Below, piece after piece: positions 5,956-13,320 of a stretch of 34,237 bases of DNA (positions within the stretch are counted from its first letter, which is position 1; the number at the start of each line of letters is the position of its first letter). The DNA is from Bradyrhizobium genomosp. I (2014) (GTDB lineage: Bacteria; Pseudomonadota; Alphaproteobacteria; Rhizobiales; Xanthobacteraceae), in NCBI RefSeq assembly GCF_000261685.1, contig NZ_AJQE01000027.1, forward strand, positions 1 to 34,237, read 5' to 3'. The position numbers and the translations under genes are program-made. The notes beneath the pieces are model-generated. The model saw nothing but the letters and a program-made list of their open reading frames with translations, made no database searches and was not told the DNA's origin.

Positions 5956-8052
5956 TCACTTGAAATTGTCCCAGCCCGGATCTGGCGCGAAGCGCGCGCC
6001 GAATCGTTCCGCCAGCCCATGCAGGGTGGATACAATGTTCTCCGCGCCGCGCGTGCGCGCATAGTTCAGCGGACCACCGCGGAACGGTGCATAACCGGTG
6101 CCGAAGATCATGGCGCCGTCGACCGCATCGGCATCGTCGACGATGCCTTCCCGAAGCGCCGCGATGCAGACGTTGGACATCGGCAGCATCAGGCGATCGA
6201 TCATCCGGTCGGTGACGCGCGGGCCGGTCTCGGGAAGCGGCGCCTTCTCCGCCTTGCCGTCCTTCCAGGTGTAGAAGCCCCTGCCGGTCTTGCGGCCAAG
6301 CTCGCCCTTGGCGACCTTGTCGCGCAGCCAGGCCGGCGTCGGCGGCAGGAGATCGCCGAACCTGGTGCGCAGCATGTCGCCGACGTCGATGCAGATGTCG
6401 AGCCCGACCTGATCGGCGAGTTCGATCGGCCCCATCGGCATGCCGAACTGCTCGGCTGCGGCGTCGATCAGGCGCTGGTCGATCTTCTCGTCCAGCATCA
6501 CCATCGCTTCCAGCATGTACGGCGTCAGCGCGCGGTTGACGAGGAAGCCCGGCGAGCTCTTCACGGCGAGCGGCAGGCGATCGATCGCGCCGACGAAGGC
6601 GAGCGCGTCTTTCAGTACCCGCTGATCGTTGCCGTCATGGCTGACGACTTCGACCAGTTGCAGCCGCGACACCGGATTGAAGAAATGCAGGCCGACCAGC
6701 CGCTCCGGCCGCGCCAGCGTGGTGCGCAAGTCCTGAAGCGGAATGCTTGACGTGTTGGTCGCGAGGATCGCGCCCGGTTTCATCTGTGGCTCGAGCCCAG
6801 CGCAGACCCTCTGCTTGAGATCGAGCTTCTCCGGCACCGCCTCGATGATGAGATCGGCATTGCGGACGCCCTCCCCGTCCATGTCGGGGATGAGGCGATC
6901 GAGCGCATCACGCACGTCCGTGGGCTTGCGGATGATCTTGCCGTAGAGGTCGGCGGCACGCTTCACTGCGCCTGCGATCGGCTCCGCCTTCATGTCGGCG
7001 AGCGAGACGCGCAGTCCCTGCCCCGCACACCAGGCGGCGATGTCGCCGCCCATGGCGCCGGCACCGATAACATGGACGTGCTTGATCCCATTGCCGCCGC
7101 CTGCGGCCTTCTTCATTTGCTCGCGCAGGAAGAAGACGCGGATCAAATTCTGCGCGGTCGGCGTCACCATCAGCCTGGCGAAGGAAGCCTGCTCCGCCTT
7201 CAGCATCGCGGCCTTGCTGCCGCCATGGGTCTCCCAGAGATCGATCAGCGCGTAAGGCGCGGGATAGTGCTCGCGGGATGCTGCCTTCGCGGCCTCCGCG
7301 CGCATGCGCCTGGCGAGCAGGCCACGCACCGGCCCGAGATTGGCGGCGCGCGTGAGCAGACCGGGCTTGGCCCGCTTCAGGCGGCCGAACAGCGCGTCCT
7401 TTATTGCGCCCTGGACGTGGCGCTCCTGCGTCACGGCATCGACGAGGCCGAGCGCCCTGGCACGGCGCGCATCGATGGTGCGGCCGGTCAGCATCAGCGC
7501 CATCGACCGGGTCGGATTGACCAGCGCGGTGAAACGCGCGGTGCCGCCGAGACCGGGATGCAGGCCCAGCATCACCTCCGGGAAGCCGAAGCGCGCACCG
7601 TCGATGGCGATGCGCGACTGGCAGGCCAGCGCCACCTCGAGCCCGCCGCCGAGGCAGAAGCCGTGGATGACCGCAACCGTCGGCAGTTTTAGCGCTTCCA
7701 GATGATCGACCACCGCATGCGCGGCGCGGATGCGCGCCTCCACCATGTCGGGATCAGACGCGCCGCGGAATTCGTTGACGTCGGCGCCGGCAATGAAGCC
7801 GGATGGTTTGGCCGAGCGGATCACGAGGCCGGCCGGACGCTCGGTCTCGATCGCCGCGAGCACGGCGTCGAACTCCTCCATCACATCGGAGGACAACGTG
7901 TTGGCGCTTGCGTCAGTGCGGTCGAACAGCAGCCAGGCGACGCCATCGGCATCGCGCGTCAACTTGAAGTGCCTGTAGGGACCGTCTGTCGCAGGCTTGG
8001 GCCCCAGCTCCAGCACGCGGTCGCCCAGCGCCGTCATGATCTTGGAATCCAT
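5956..8052 (-). CDS. fadJ: 3-hydroxyacyl-CoA dehydrogenase / enoyl-CoA hydratase, fatty-acid oxidation alpha subunit
   Basis: A 698-aa bifunctional beta-oxidation enzyme. The N-terminal crotonase domain holds GFIAGADVNEF, the catalytic glutamates E139 (GGGLE) and E159 (GFPEV), and HPGLGGTARF. The NAD-binding dehydrogenase domain starts near residue 325 with VIGAGAMGGDIA, and carries LATNTSSIP and the HFFNPVSRLQLVEVV segment with the catalytic His. The C-terminal 3HCDH domain includes LGRKTGRGFYTW. It hydrates trans-2-enoyl-CoA and oxidises 3-hydroxyacyl-CoA, working with the thiolase encoded 2 bp upstream. ATG 8052 is right after the thiolase stop. The choice between fadB and fadJ names is not decided by sequence alone. 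Confidence 0.95.
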   Translation of the reverse strand: MDSKIMTALGDRVLELGPKPATDGPYRHFKLTRDADGVAWLLFDRTDASANTLSSDVMEEFDAVLAAIETERPAGLVIRSAKPSGFIAGADVNEFRGASDPDMVEARIRAAHAVVDHLEALKLPTVAVIHGFCLGGGLEVALACQSRIAIDGARFGFPEVMLGLHPGLGGTARFTALVNPTRSMALMLTGRTIDARRARALGLVDAVTQERHVQGAIKDALFGRLKRAKPGLLTRAANLGPVRGLLARRMRAEAAKAASREHYPAPYALIDLWETHGGSKAAMLKAEQASFARLMVTPTAQNLIRVFFLREQMKKAAGGGNGIKHVHVIGAGAMGGDIAAWCAGQGLRVSLADMKAEPIAGAVKRAADLYGKIIRKPTDVRDALDRLIPDMDGEGVRNADLIIEAVPEKLDLKQRVCAGLEPQMKPGAILATNTSSIPLQDLRTTLARPERLVGLHFFNPVSRLQLVEVVSHDGNDQRVLKDALAFVGAIDRLPLAVKSSPGFLVNRALTPYMLEAMVMLDEKIDQRLIDAAAEQFGMPMGPIELADQVGLDICIDVGDMLRTRFGDLLPPTPAWLRDKVAKGELGRKTGRGFYTWKDGKAEKAPLPETGPRVTDRMIDRLMLPMSNVCIAALREGIVDDADAVDGAMIFGTGYAPFRGGPLNYARTRGAENIVSTLHGLAERFGARFAPDPGWDNFK

Positions 8053-8054
8053 GG

Positions 8055-9338
8055 TCACACCGCCTCGATCAGCATGGCGCCGCCAAGCCCGCCGCCGATG
8101 CATTCGGTGGCAATGCCACGCCGCGTGCCAAGCCGCCTCATGGCGTTGACGAGATGCAGCACGATGCGGTTGCCGGAGGTGCCGACCGGATGGCCGAGAG
8201 AGATGGCGCCGCCGTCGACATTGAGCCTGTCGCGATCGATCTCGCCGGCGGCGCCGTCGAGCCCGAGAATCTCGCGGCAGAACTTGTCGTCGTTCCAGGC
8301 GGCGAGGCAGCCGAGCACCTGCGTCGCGAAGGCCTCGTTCAGCTCCCAGGTCTCGACGTCCTTGATGGTGAGATTGTTGCGCGTGAGCAGCGGCGTCGCC
8401 GACATCACCGGTCCGAGCCCCATGATGCTGGGATCGAGCGCCGCCCAATGGCTGTCGGCGATAGCCGCTTTCGGCGTCAGTCCGTGCTTTGCGACCGCCG
8501 CATCGGAGGCAAGGATCACCCAGGAGGCGCCGTCGGTGATCTGCGAGGAATTGCCGGCCGTGACCTGGCCCCAGGGAGGCTCGAACACCGGCCGAAGCCT
8601 TGCCAGCGTCTCGGCCGTCGAGTCCGGCCGCACGCCGTCGTCATGGTCGAAGAATTTTCCGTCACGCGAGAACGCCGTCTCAACCTCACCCTTCAGATAG
8701 CCTTCGGCTTGTGCATGCGCGAGCCGGCGATGGCTCTCGGCGGCGTAGGCGTCGGACTGTGCGCGCGTGACGCCGAAGAGATGGCCGACGACCTCGGCGG
8801 TCTGGCCCATGTTCAGCTCGGTGATGGGATCGGTCAGTCCGCGCTCGAGGCCGATAATCGGCTTGAGATAGCGCGGCCGCAGCTTGAACGCTGCAGCGAG
8901 CTTCGCCGCCACACCCTTGGCGGTGGCGAGCCCGGCGAACCAGCGCACGCCGGAATTGGACCAGACCAGCGGCGCGTGGCTCAGCGCCTCGGTGCCGCCG
9001 GCGAGGATCATGTCGGCATGGCCTTCGCGGATGTAACGGTAGGCGGTGTCGATCGACTGCATGCCGGAGCCGCAATTGATCTGCACAGTGAAGGCGACCA
9101 TGTCCTCGCCCATGCCGAGCCGGAGCGCGGCGACGCGGGCCGGGTTCATCTCGTCGGCGATCACGTTGACGCAGCCGAGGATGACCTGGTCGAAGCTGTC
9201 AGGCGCAAATGGCTGGCGCGCCAGCAGCGGCCGTCCGCACTGCACGGCGAGATCGACCGGCGTGAACGGACCGGGCCCCGAACGCGCCTTCAGAAACGGC
9301 GTCCGGCTGCCGTCGACGATGAATACCGGTCGTGCCAT
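8055..9338 (-). CDS. fadI: Acetyl-CoA C-acyltransferase (3-ketoacyl-CoA thiolase)
   Basis: A 427-aa thiolase that splits 3-ketoacyl-CoA with CoA into acetyl-CoA and a shortened acyl-CoA. The nucleophilic Cys is C89 in QINCGSGMQS. The conserved NEAFA, the catalytic His in GHPVGTSGNR, and the C-terminal CIGGGLGGA with the second Cys are all present. The length (longer than the approximately 390 aa of FadA) fits the FadI branch. Its start codon overlaps the stop of fadE by one base (TGATG at 9336-9340), and the next gene follows after 2 bp, so subunits of a trifunctional complex are made from one mRNA. Confidence 0.95.
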   Translation of the reverse strand: MARPVFIVDGSRTPFLKARSGPGPFTPVDLAVQCGRPLLARQPFAPDSFDQVILGCVNVIADEMNPARVAALRLGMGEDMVAFTVQINCGSGMQSIDTAYRYIREGHADMILAGGTEALSHAPLVWSNSGVRWFAGLATAKGVAAKLAAAFKLRPRYLKPIIGLERGLTDPITELNMGQTAEVVGHLFGVTRAQSDAYAAESHRRLAHAQAEGYLKGEVETAFSRDGKFFDHDDGVRPDSTAETLARLRPVFEPPWGQVTAGNSSQITDGASWVILASDAAVAKHGLTPKAAIADSHWAALDPSIMGLGPVMSATPLLTRNNLTIKDVETWELNEAFATQVLGCLAAWNDDKFCREILGLDGAAGEIDRDRLNVDGGAISLGHPVGTSGNRIVLHLVNAMRRLGTRRGIATECIGGGLGGAMLIEAV

Positions 9339-11605
9339 CAGCTCGCCGCCCTCTGTTCACCGAGTTCCTGGAAGAACTGATGCACATTGACGGTTTTCTT
9401 GTAAATCGGCGACAGCGCCTCCGGCGCAAAATCGTCGACCTCTATCACTTTTGTGACGGCTTCGCGGGCCGCGGCGAGCTGCTCGCCCTCAGCCTGCGTG
9501 ATCACACCCTTGGCAACCGCTTCCTTCCAGTCGCGGATATGCGCGGCGCGCATGCGCTTGGCGATGGCGTCCGTGCCAGCGACCAGCTTGAACGCGCGCT
9601 CCAGACGGGTAAAGCCGCCGTCGTCATCGACATGGGCCAGATCCGGCGTGAGGCGCTCGCGTGCCGCCGACGGCTCCAGCACCAGGCTCGCGCATCGGTG
9701 CACGACGCGGTCGGAGGGGCCGAGCACGCGCGCGCCGAACGGCTGAACCACGAGCCTGAGGAAGCCTGCGACGAGGCGGTTGGGCAGATTGGCGAGAATT
9801 TCGGCAAGCCGGTTCTCGATGGTCCGGACGCCGGTCGCCATGCACCATTCCAGTGCGGCAAAATCCTCCTTCTGCCGGCCTTCATCCTGCCAGCGCTTCA
9901 GCGCAGCCGAGAGCAGATAGAGCTCGGACAGGATGTCGCCGAAGCGCGCCGACAGCATCTCCCTGCGCTTGAGCGCGCCGCCGAGCGTCAGCAGCGCCAT
10001 GTCGGCGCAGAGCGCAAAGGCCGCAGAGTAGCGCGAGAGCTGGCGATAGAACGGCGTTGCATCACCCGCATCGGGCGCCGGCGCGAATGCGCCAAAGGTC
10101 CAGCTGCGGCCCAAGGCGCGGAACAGTGTCCGGAGACTATGGCCGACATGCTTCCAGAACACCTTGTCGAATGCGGTGAGCCCGCGCTCGCGATCGGAAT
10201 CGGCGAGCGCATTCATCTCGTCGAGCAGAAAGGGATGCGCGCGGATGGCGCCCTGCCCGAACACGATGAGGTTGCGGGTCAGGATGTTGGCGCCCTCGAC
10301 GGTGATGCCGACCGGCACGGCGCGATGCAGATTGCCGAGATAGTTTTGCGGACCGTCGATCACGGCCTTGCCGCCATGAATGTCCATGGCGTCGTCGATC
10401 GCGGTGCGCATCCGCTCGGTTGCATGCAGCTTCATGATGCCGGAAATGACGGCGGGATGAATGCCGGCATTCAGCGCGGCACAGGTCAACCGCCGTGCCG
10501 CGTCGAGTTGATAGGCGGTCGCAACGATGCGCGCGAGCGGCTCCTCGACGCCTTCGAACTTGGAGATGGAGATGCCGAACTGCTCGCGGATGCGGGCATA
10601 GGCGCCGGTGGCGCGCGCCGCATAGGCGGCACCGGCCGCTGACAGCGACGGCAGCGAGATGCCACGACCGGCGGCAAGCGCGGTCATCAGCATCTTCCAG
10701 CCCTGCCCCAGCCGCTCCTTGCCGCCGACGACATAGTCGAGCGGAATGAAGACGTCGCGTCCCCAGTTCGGGCCGTTCTGGAACACCTGCATCGACGGCA
10801 AATGGCGCTGGCCGATCTCGACGCCGGGCAGATTGGTCGGGATCAGCGCCACGGTGATGCCGAGCTCTTCTTGATCGCCGACCAGACAATCCGGATCGTA
10901 AGCCTTGAAGGCAAGGCCCAGCAGCGTCGAGACCGGGCCGAGCGTGATGTAGCGCTTGTGCCAGTTGAGCCTGAGGCCGACGACTTCGCGTTCTTCGAAA
11001 GTGCCCTTGCAGACGATGCCGGTGTCGACCATCGAGGCGGCGTCGGAGCCGGCTTCCGGGCTGGTGAGCCCGAAGCAGGGAATGTCGCGGCCGTCGGCGA
11101 GGCGCGGCAGCCAGCGCTCCTGCTGCTCCCTCGTTCCGAAGCGCATGAGGAGCTCACCGGGCCCGAGCGAGTTCGGCACCATCACGGTGACGGCGGCGGC
11201 GATCGAGCGGGTCGAAATCTTGCGCACCACTTCCGAATGGGCGTAAGGCGAGAAGCCGAGTCCGCCGAACTCCTTCGGAATGATCATGCCGAAGAACTTT
11301 TCGCGCTTGACGAAGTGCCAGACATCCGGCGGCAGGTCGCGCAATTCCCAGAAGATCTTCCACTCGTCGAGCATGGCGCAGAGTTCGTCGACGGGCCCGT
11401 TGAGGAAGGCCTGCTCCTCCTCCGTCAGCGTGGCCTGTGGCACCTTCAGCAGCTTCGACCAATCCGGATTGCCGGTGAAGAGATCGGCGTCCCACCAGAC
11501 GTCTCCGGCTTCGAGGGCTTCACGTTCGGTGTCGGACATCGTCGGCAGCACGCCGCGCGCCCAGGAGAAGATCGGCTTGGTAAGTATGTCGCGGCGGAAG
11601 CTCAT
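9338..11605 (-). CDS. fadE: Acyl-CoA dehydrogenase, FadE type
   Basis: A 755-aa FAD enzyme for the first step of fatty-acid beta-oxidation, forming trans-2-enoyl-CoA. The acyl-CoA dehydrogenase core begins around residue 65; GLTSPEAGSDA marks the flavin/substrate site, and MDIHGGKAVIDGPQNYLG with GITVEGANILTRN marks the C-terminal helical domain. The last approximately 280 residues form the extra domain seen in E. coli FadE (DUF1974 type), so this is the long FadE class, not the 380-aa class. ATG 11605 is preferred over ATG 11617 because a GAGG lies 8 nt upstream. It leads the four-gene fad operon. E. coli FadE is slightly longer at 814 aa. Confidence 0.94.
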   Translation of the reverse strand: MSFRRDILTKPIFSWARGVLPTMSDTEREALEAGDVWWDADLFTGNPDWSKLLKVPQATLTEEEQAFLNGPVDELCAMLDEWKIFWELRDLPPDVWHFVKREKFFGMIIPKEFGGLGFSPYAHSEVVRKISTRSIAAAVTVMVPNSLGPGELLMRFGTREQQERWLPRLADGRDIPCFGLTSPEAGSDAASMVDTGIVCKGTFEEREVVGLRLNWHKRYITLGPVSTLLGLAFKAYDPDCLVGDQEELGITVALIPTNLPGVEIGQRHLPSMQVFQNGPNWGRDVFIPLDYVVGGKERLGQGWKMLMTALAAGRGISLPSLSAAGAAYAARATGAYARIREQFGISISKFEGVEEPLARIVATAYQLDAARRLTCAALNAGIHPAVISGIMKLHATERMRTAIDDAMDIHGGKAVIDGPQNYLGNLHRAVPVGITVEGANILTRNLIVFGQGAIRAHPFLLDEMNALADSDRERGLTAFDKVFWKHVGHSLRTLFRALGRSWTFGAFAPAPDAGDATPFYRQLSRYSAAFALCADMALLTLGGALKRREMLSARFGDILSELYLLSAALKRWQDEGRQKEDFAALEWCMATGVRTIENRLAEILANLPNRLVAGFLRLVVQPFGARVLGPSDRVVHRCASLVLEPSAARERLTPDLAHVDDDGGFTRLERAFKLVAGTDAIAKRMRAAHIRDWKEAVAKGVITQAEGEQLAAAREAVTKVIEVDDFAPEALSPIYKKTVNVHQFFQELGEQRAAS

Positions 11606-11725
11606 GGCTGACCTCATGCATCGGCGCGGTTATCGGGTATTTTAGCGGAAAGTGACCAGGGTGCGTGAACACTTCGCGGGCAAAACGAAGCGAATTGACG
11701 CGGCCGGGCAGCCGCCCGAGGACCT

Positions 11726-11751
11726 AACGGCCGGGACGTGGGCGCAGTTCC
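11726..11751 (-). promoter_or_regulatory. Possible EcfG-type promoter upstream of the fad operon
   Basis: Minus strand GGAAC (11751-11747), 17-nt spacer, CGTT (11729-11726). Spacing of 17 is allowed for EcfG, but the element lies about 120 nt from the fadE ATG and differs in spacing from the three better sites in this window. Weak candidate. Confidence 0.3.
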
Positions 11752-11781
11752 GGGAGGGGTTGGAGTGCAATGTCTCCGACC

Positions 11782-11899
11782 GTCATTCCGGGGCACGCGA
11801 AGCGTGAGCTATGGTGCGCAATTGCGCACCTGAGAATCCATAACCACGATCGGGAGTATGGATTCCGGGCTCGCGCCTGATGGCGCGCCCCGGAATGAC
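11782..11899. repeat. Intergenic palindromic repeat, GTCATTCCGGG family (copy 2, long form)
   Basis: Outer arms GTCATTCCGGGG (11782-11793) and CCCCGGAATGAC (11888-11899) enclose nested palindromes: GGTGCGCAATTGCGCACC (11813-11830), and GAATCCATA facing TATGGATTC. The whole can fold as a branched structure. It lies between the flavin reductase stop and the fadE leader. Confidence 0.85.
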
Positions 11900-11931
11900 G
11901 ATGCGGAGAGAGTGGCGTGACCCGGGCCAGA

Positions 11932-12555
11932 TCAATCCGGCCGCACCATCTCGAACATGTTTTCCGGCCTAATCTCGAAATAGTCGCCGCGCCGCCCGGC
12001 GCGGACGATCGGGCGGGCGGCGGCGGTCTGGTAGACGCCGTCCTTGATCATGGCCTTGTCGATGTGGACGGCGACGACCTCGCCGAGCGTCAGCCAGGCG
12101 TCGGCCTCCTTGCCGTCCGCACCTTTGAGGCGGACGATGTCGGACACCTTGCACTCGAAGGCGACGGGGCTCTCGCCGACCCGCGGCACGTTGACGAGCT
12201 TGCCCGGCACGGCGGTGAGCCCCGCGAGCTTGAACTCATCAACCTCGGGCGCGACGTGCGCAGCGGTCGCGTTCATGTGCTTGGCAAGGTCCATCGTGGC
12301 AAGATTCCAGACGAACTCGCCGGTCTGCTGGATGTTCTCGACCGTGTCCTTCCAGTTGGTGGAGGAGAAGCCGATGATCGGCGGGACGTAGCAGAAGGCG
12401 TTGAAGAAGCTGTAGGGCGCGAGGTTGACGTGGCCCCTGGTGTCGCGGGAGGAGATCCAGCCGATCGGCCGCGGTGCGATGATGGCGTTGAAGGGATCGT
12501 GCTTGAGGCCATGGCCCTTGGACGGCTCGTAGTAGTACAGGTCTTTGTCGGTCAC
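11932..12555 (-). CDS. Flavin reductase family protein (FMN-binding split barrel)
   Basis: A 207-aa protein of the flavin reductase-like/DIM6-NTAB group, which binds FMN and either supplies reduced flavin to monooxygenases or acts on its own. The core includes NAIIAPRPIGWISSRD and NLAPYSFFNAFCYVPPIIGFSS, followed by TVENIQQTGEFVWNLAT, all hallmarks of the family. The start is uncertain: GTG 12555 (giving MTDKDLYYYEPSKG) has GGAG 8 nt upstream and is preferred. ATG 12579 would add eight residues, but its codon lies inside a copy of the intergenic repeat. No partner oxygenase gene lies beside it, so its substrate is unknown. Confidence 0.88.
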   Translation of the reverse strand: MTDKDLYYYEPSKGHGLKHDPFNAIIAPRPIGWISSRDTRGHVNLAPYSFFNAFCYVPPIIGFSSTNWKDTVENIQQTGEFVWNLATMDLAKHMNATAAHVAPEVDEFKLAGLTAVPGKLVNVPRVGESPVAFECKVSDIVRLKGADGKEADAWLTLGEVVAVHIDKAMIKDGVYQTAAARPIVRAGRRGDYFEIRPENMFEMVRPD

Positions 12556-12574
12556 CGCGAGGTCTCCACTCTCC

Positions 12575-12650
12575 GTCATTCCGGGGCGATGCAAAGCATC
12601 CAACCCGGAATCTCGAGATTCCGGGTTCGCGCTGCGCGCCCCGGAATGAC
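12575..12650. repeat. Intergenic palindromic repeat, GTCATTCCGGG family (copy 3)
   Basis: GTCATTCCGGGG (12575-12586) mirrors CCCCGGAATGAC (12639-12650). Inside is a perfect 22-bp palindrome at 12604-12625 centred on CTCGAG. It separates the TetR gene from the flavin reductase gene. Confidence 0.85.
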
Positions 12651-12686
12651 GGCAGGAGCACTTATAAAAGGAAACCCGCCGCCCCG

Positions 12687-13286
12687 TCAGTGCCGCGGCG
12701 ACAATCCCGCGATGACGAAATCGATCATCTGGTCGATGGTCGGCCCCGGCTTGGTGGCGCACTGGGCGATCATCTGGGGGTGGAAGAAGCGCATCATCGC
12801 GGTGCAGGCGCACAGCGAGGCCAGCTGGAGGTCCTTCGCCTCGAACTCGCCGGAGGCCACGCCCTGCGCGATCATCTGGCCGACGACGCCGGCTATGCAC
12901 TCCATATGGTTGACGCAGACCTGCCAATCCTCCTGCATCGCGATCTCGACCATCTCGTGCAACTTGTTGTCGCCGACATAGCGCTCGGTGTTCATGCGAT
13001 GGATGGTGGTGAGCAGTTCCCGAAAACGCTCCGGCACCGGACCGGGCTTCGCCACGATCCGCTGCGCCTCGAGCTCGACCTCGCCCATGAGCGAGCGGGC
13101 CACCGCCTGATGGATCGCCTTCTTCGATTCGAAGAAGCGATAGACATTGGCGGGGCTCATCCGGAGCTCCTTGGCGATGTCTCCGACCGTGGTCTTCTGG
13201 TACCCGATCTGGCGGAACAGCCGCTCGGCCACCTCGAGGATACGATCCCGGGTGTCACCTTCGATATGTTCCGCAACCAGTGTCAT
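12687..13286 (-). CDS. TetR-family transcriptional regulator
   Basis: A 199-aa TetR regulator. The DNA-binding domain is at about residues 12-58: TRDRILEVAERLFRQIGYQKTT, then VGDIAKELRMSPANVYRFFESKKAI. The C-terminal ligand domain carries several Cys and Met residues (QVCVNHMECIAG, LASLCACTAMMRFF), suggesting a hydrophobic or reactive ligand. It begins 34 bp after the RND pump stop in the same direction, so it probably controls this efflux operon, a frequent arrangement in which the repressor is co-transcribed. Its likely operator is in the leader of the membrane-fusion gene (17881-17930). Ligand unknown. Confidence 0.9.
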   Translation of the reverse strand: MTLVAEHIEGDTRDRILEVAERLFRQIGYQKTTVGDIAKELRMSPANVYRFFESKKAIHQAVARSLMGEVELEAQRIVAKPGPVPERFRELLTTIHRMNTERYVGDNKLHEMVEIAMQEDWQVCVNHMECIAGVVGQMIAQGVASGEFEAKDLQLASLCACTAMMRFFHPQMIAQCATKPGPTIDQMIDFVIAGLSPRH

Positions 13287-13320
13287 CTGTCAGGACTCGT
13301 CAATCAGCACTTCATCTCAC

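Larger units (their letters stand above)
11606..11931. other. Intergenic region upstream of fadE (326 bp)
   Basis: No gene is seen. The fadE-proximal part holds a TAAAAT (minus strand, 11644-11639) that may be a -10 element, but no convincing -35 at standard spacing. A GGAAC-N17-CGTT match lies at 11726-11751. The distal part (11782-11899) is a repeat palindrome. Confidence 0.6.

Noticed and set aside
8053..8448. N-terminal extension of the hydratase/dehydrogenase gene into the thiolase gene
   Set aside because: The extension is Arg/His-rich shadow sequence; ATG 8052 comes right after the thiolase stop, and homology starts there.
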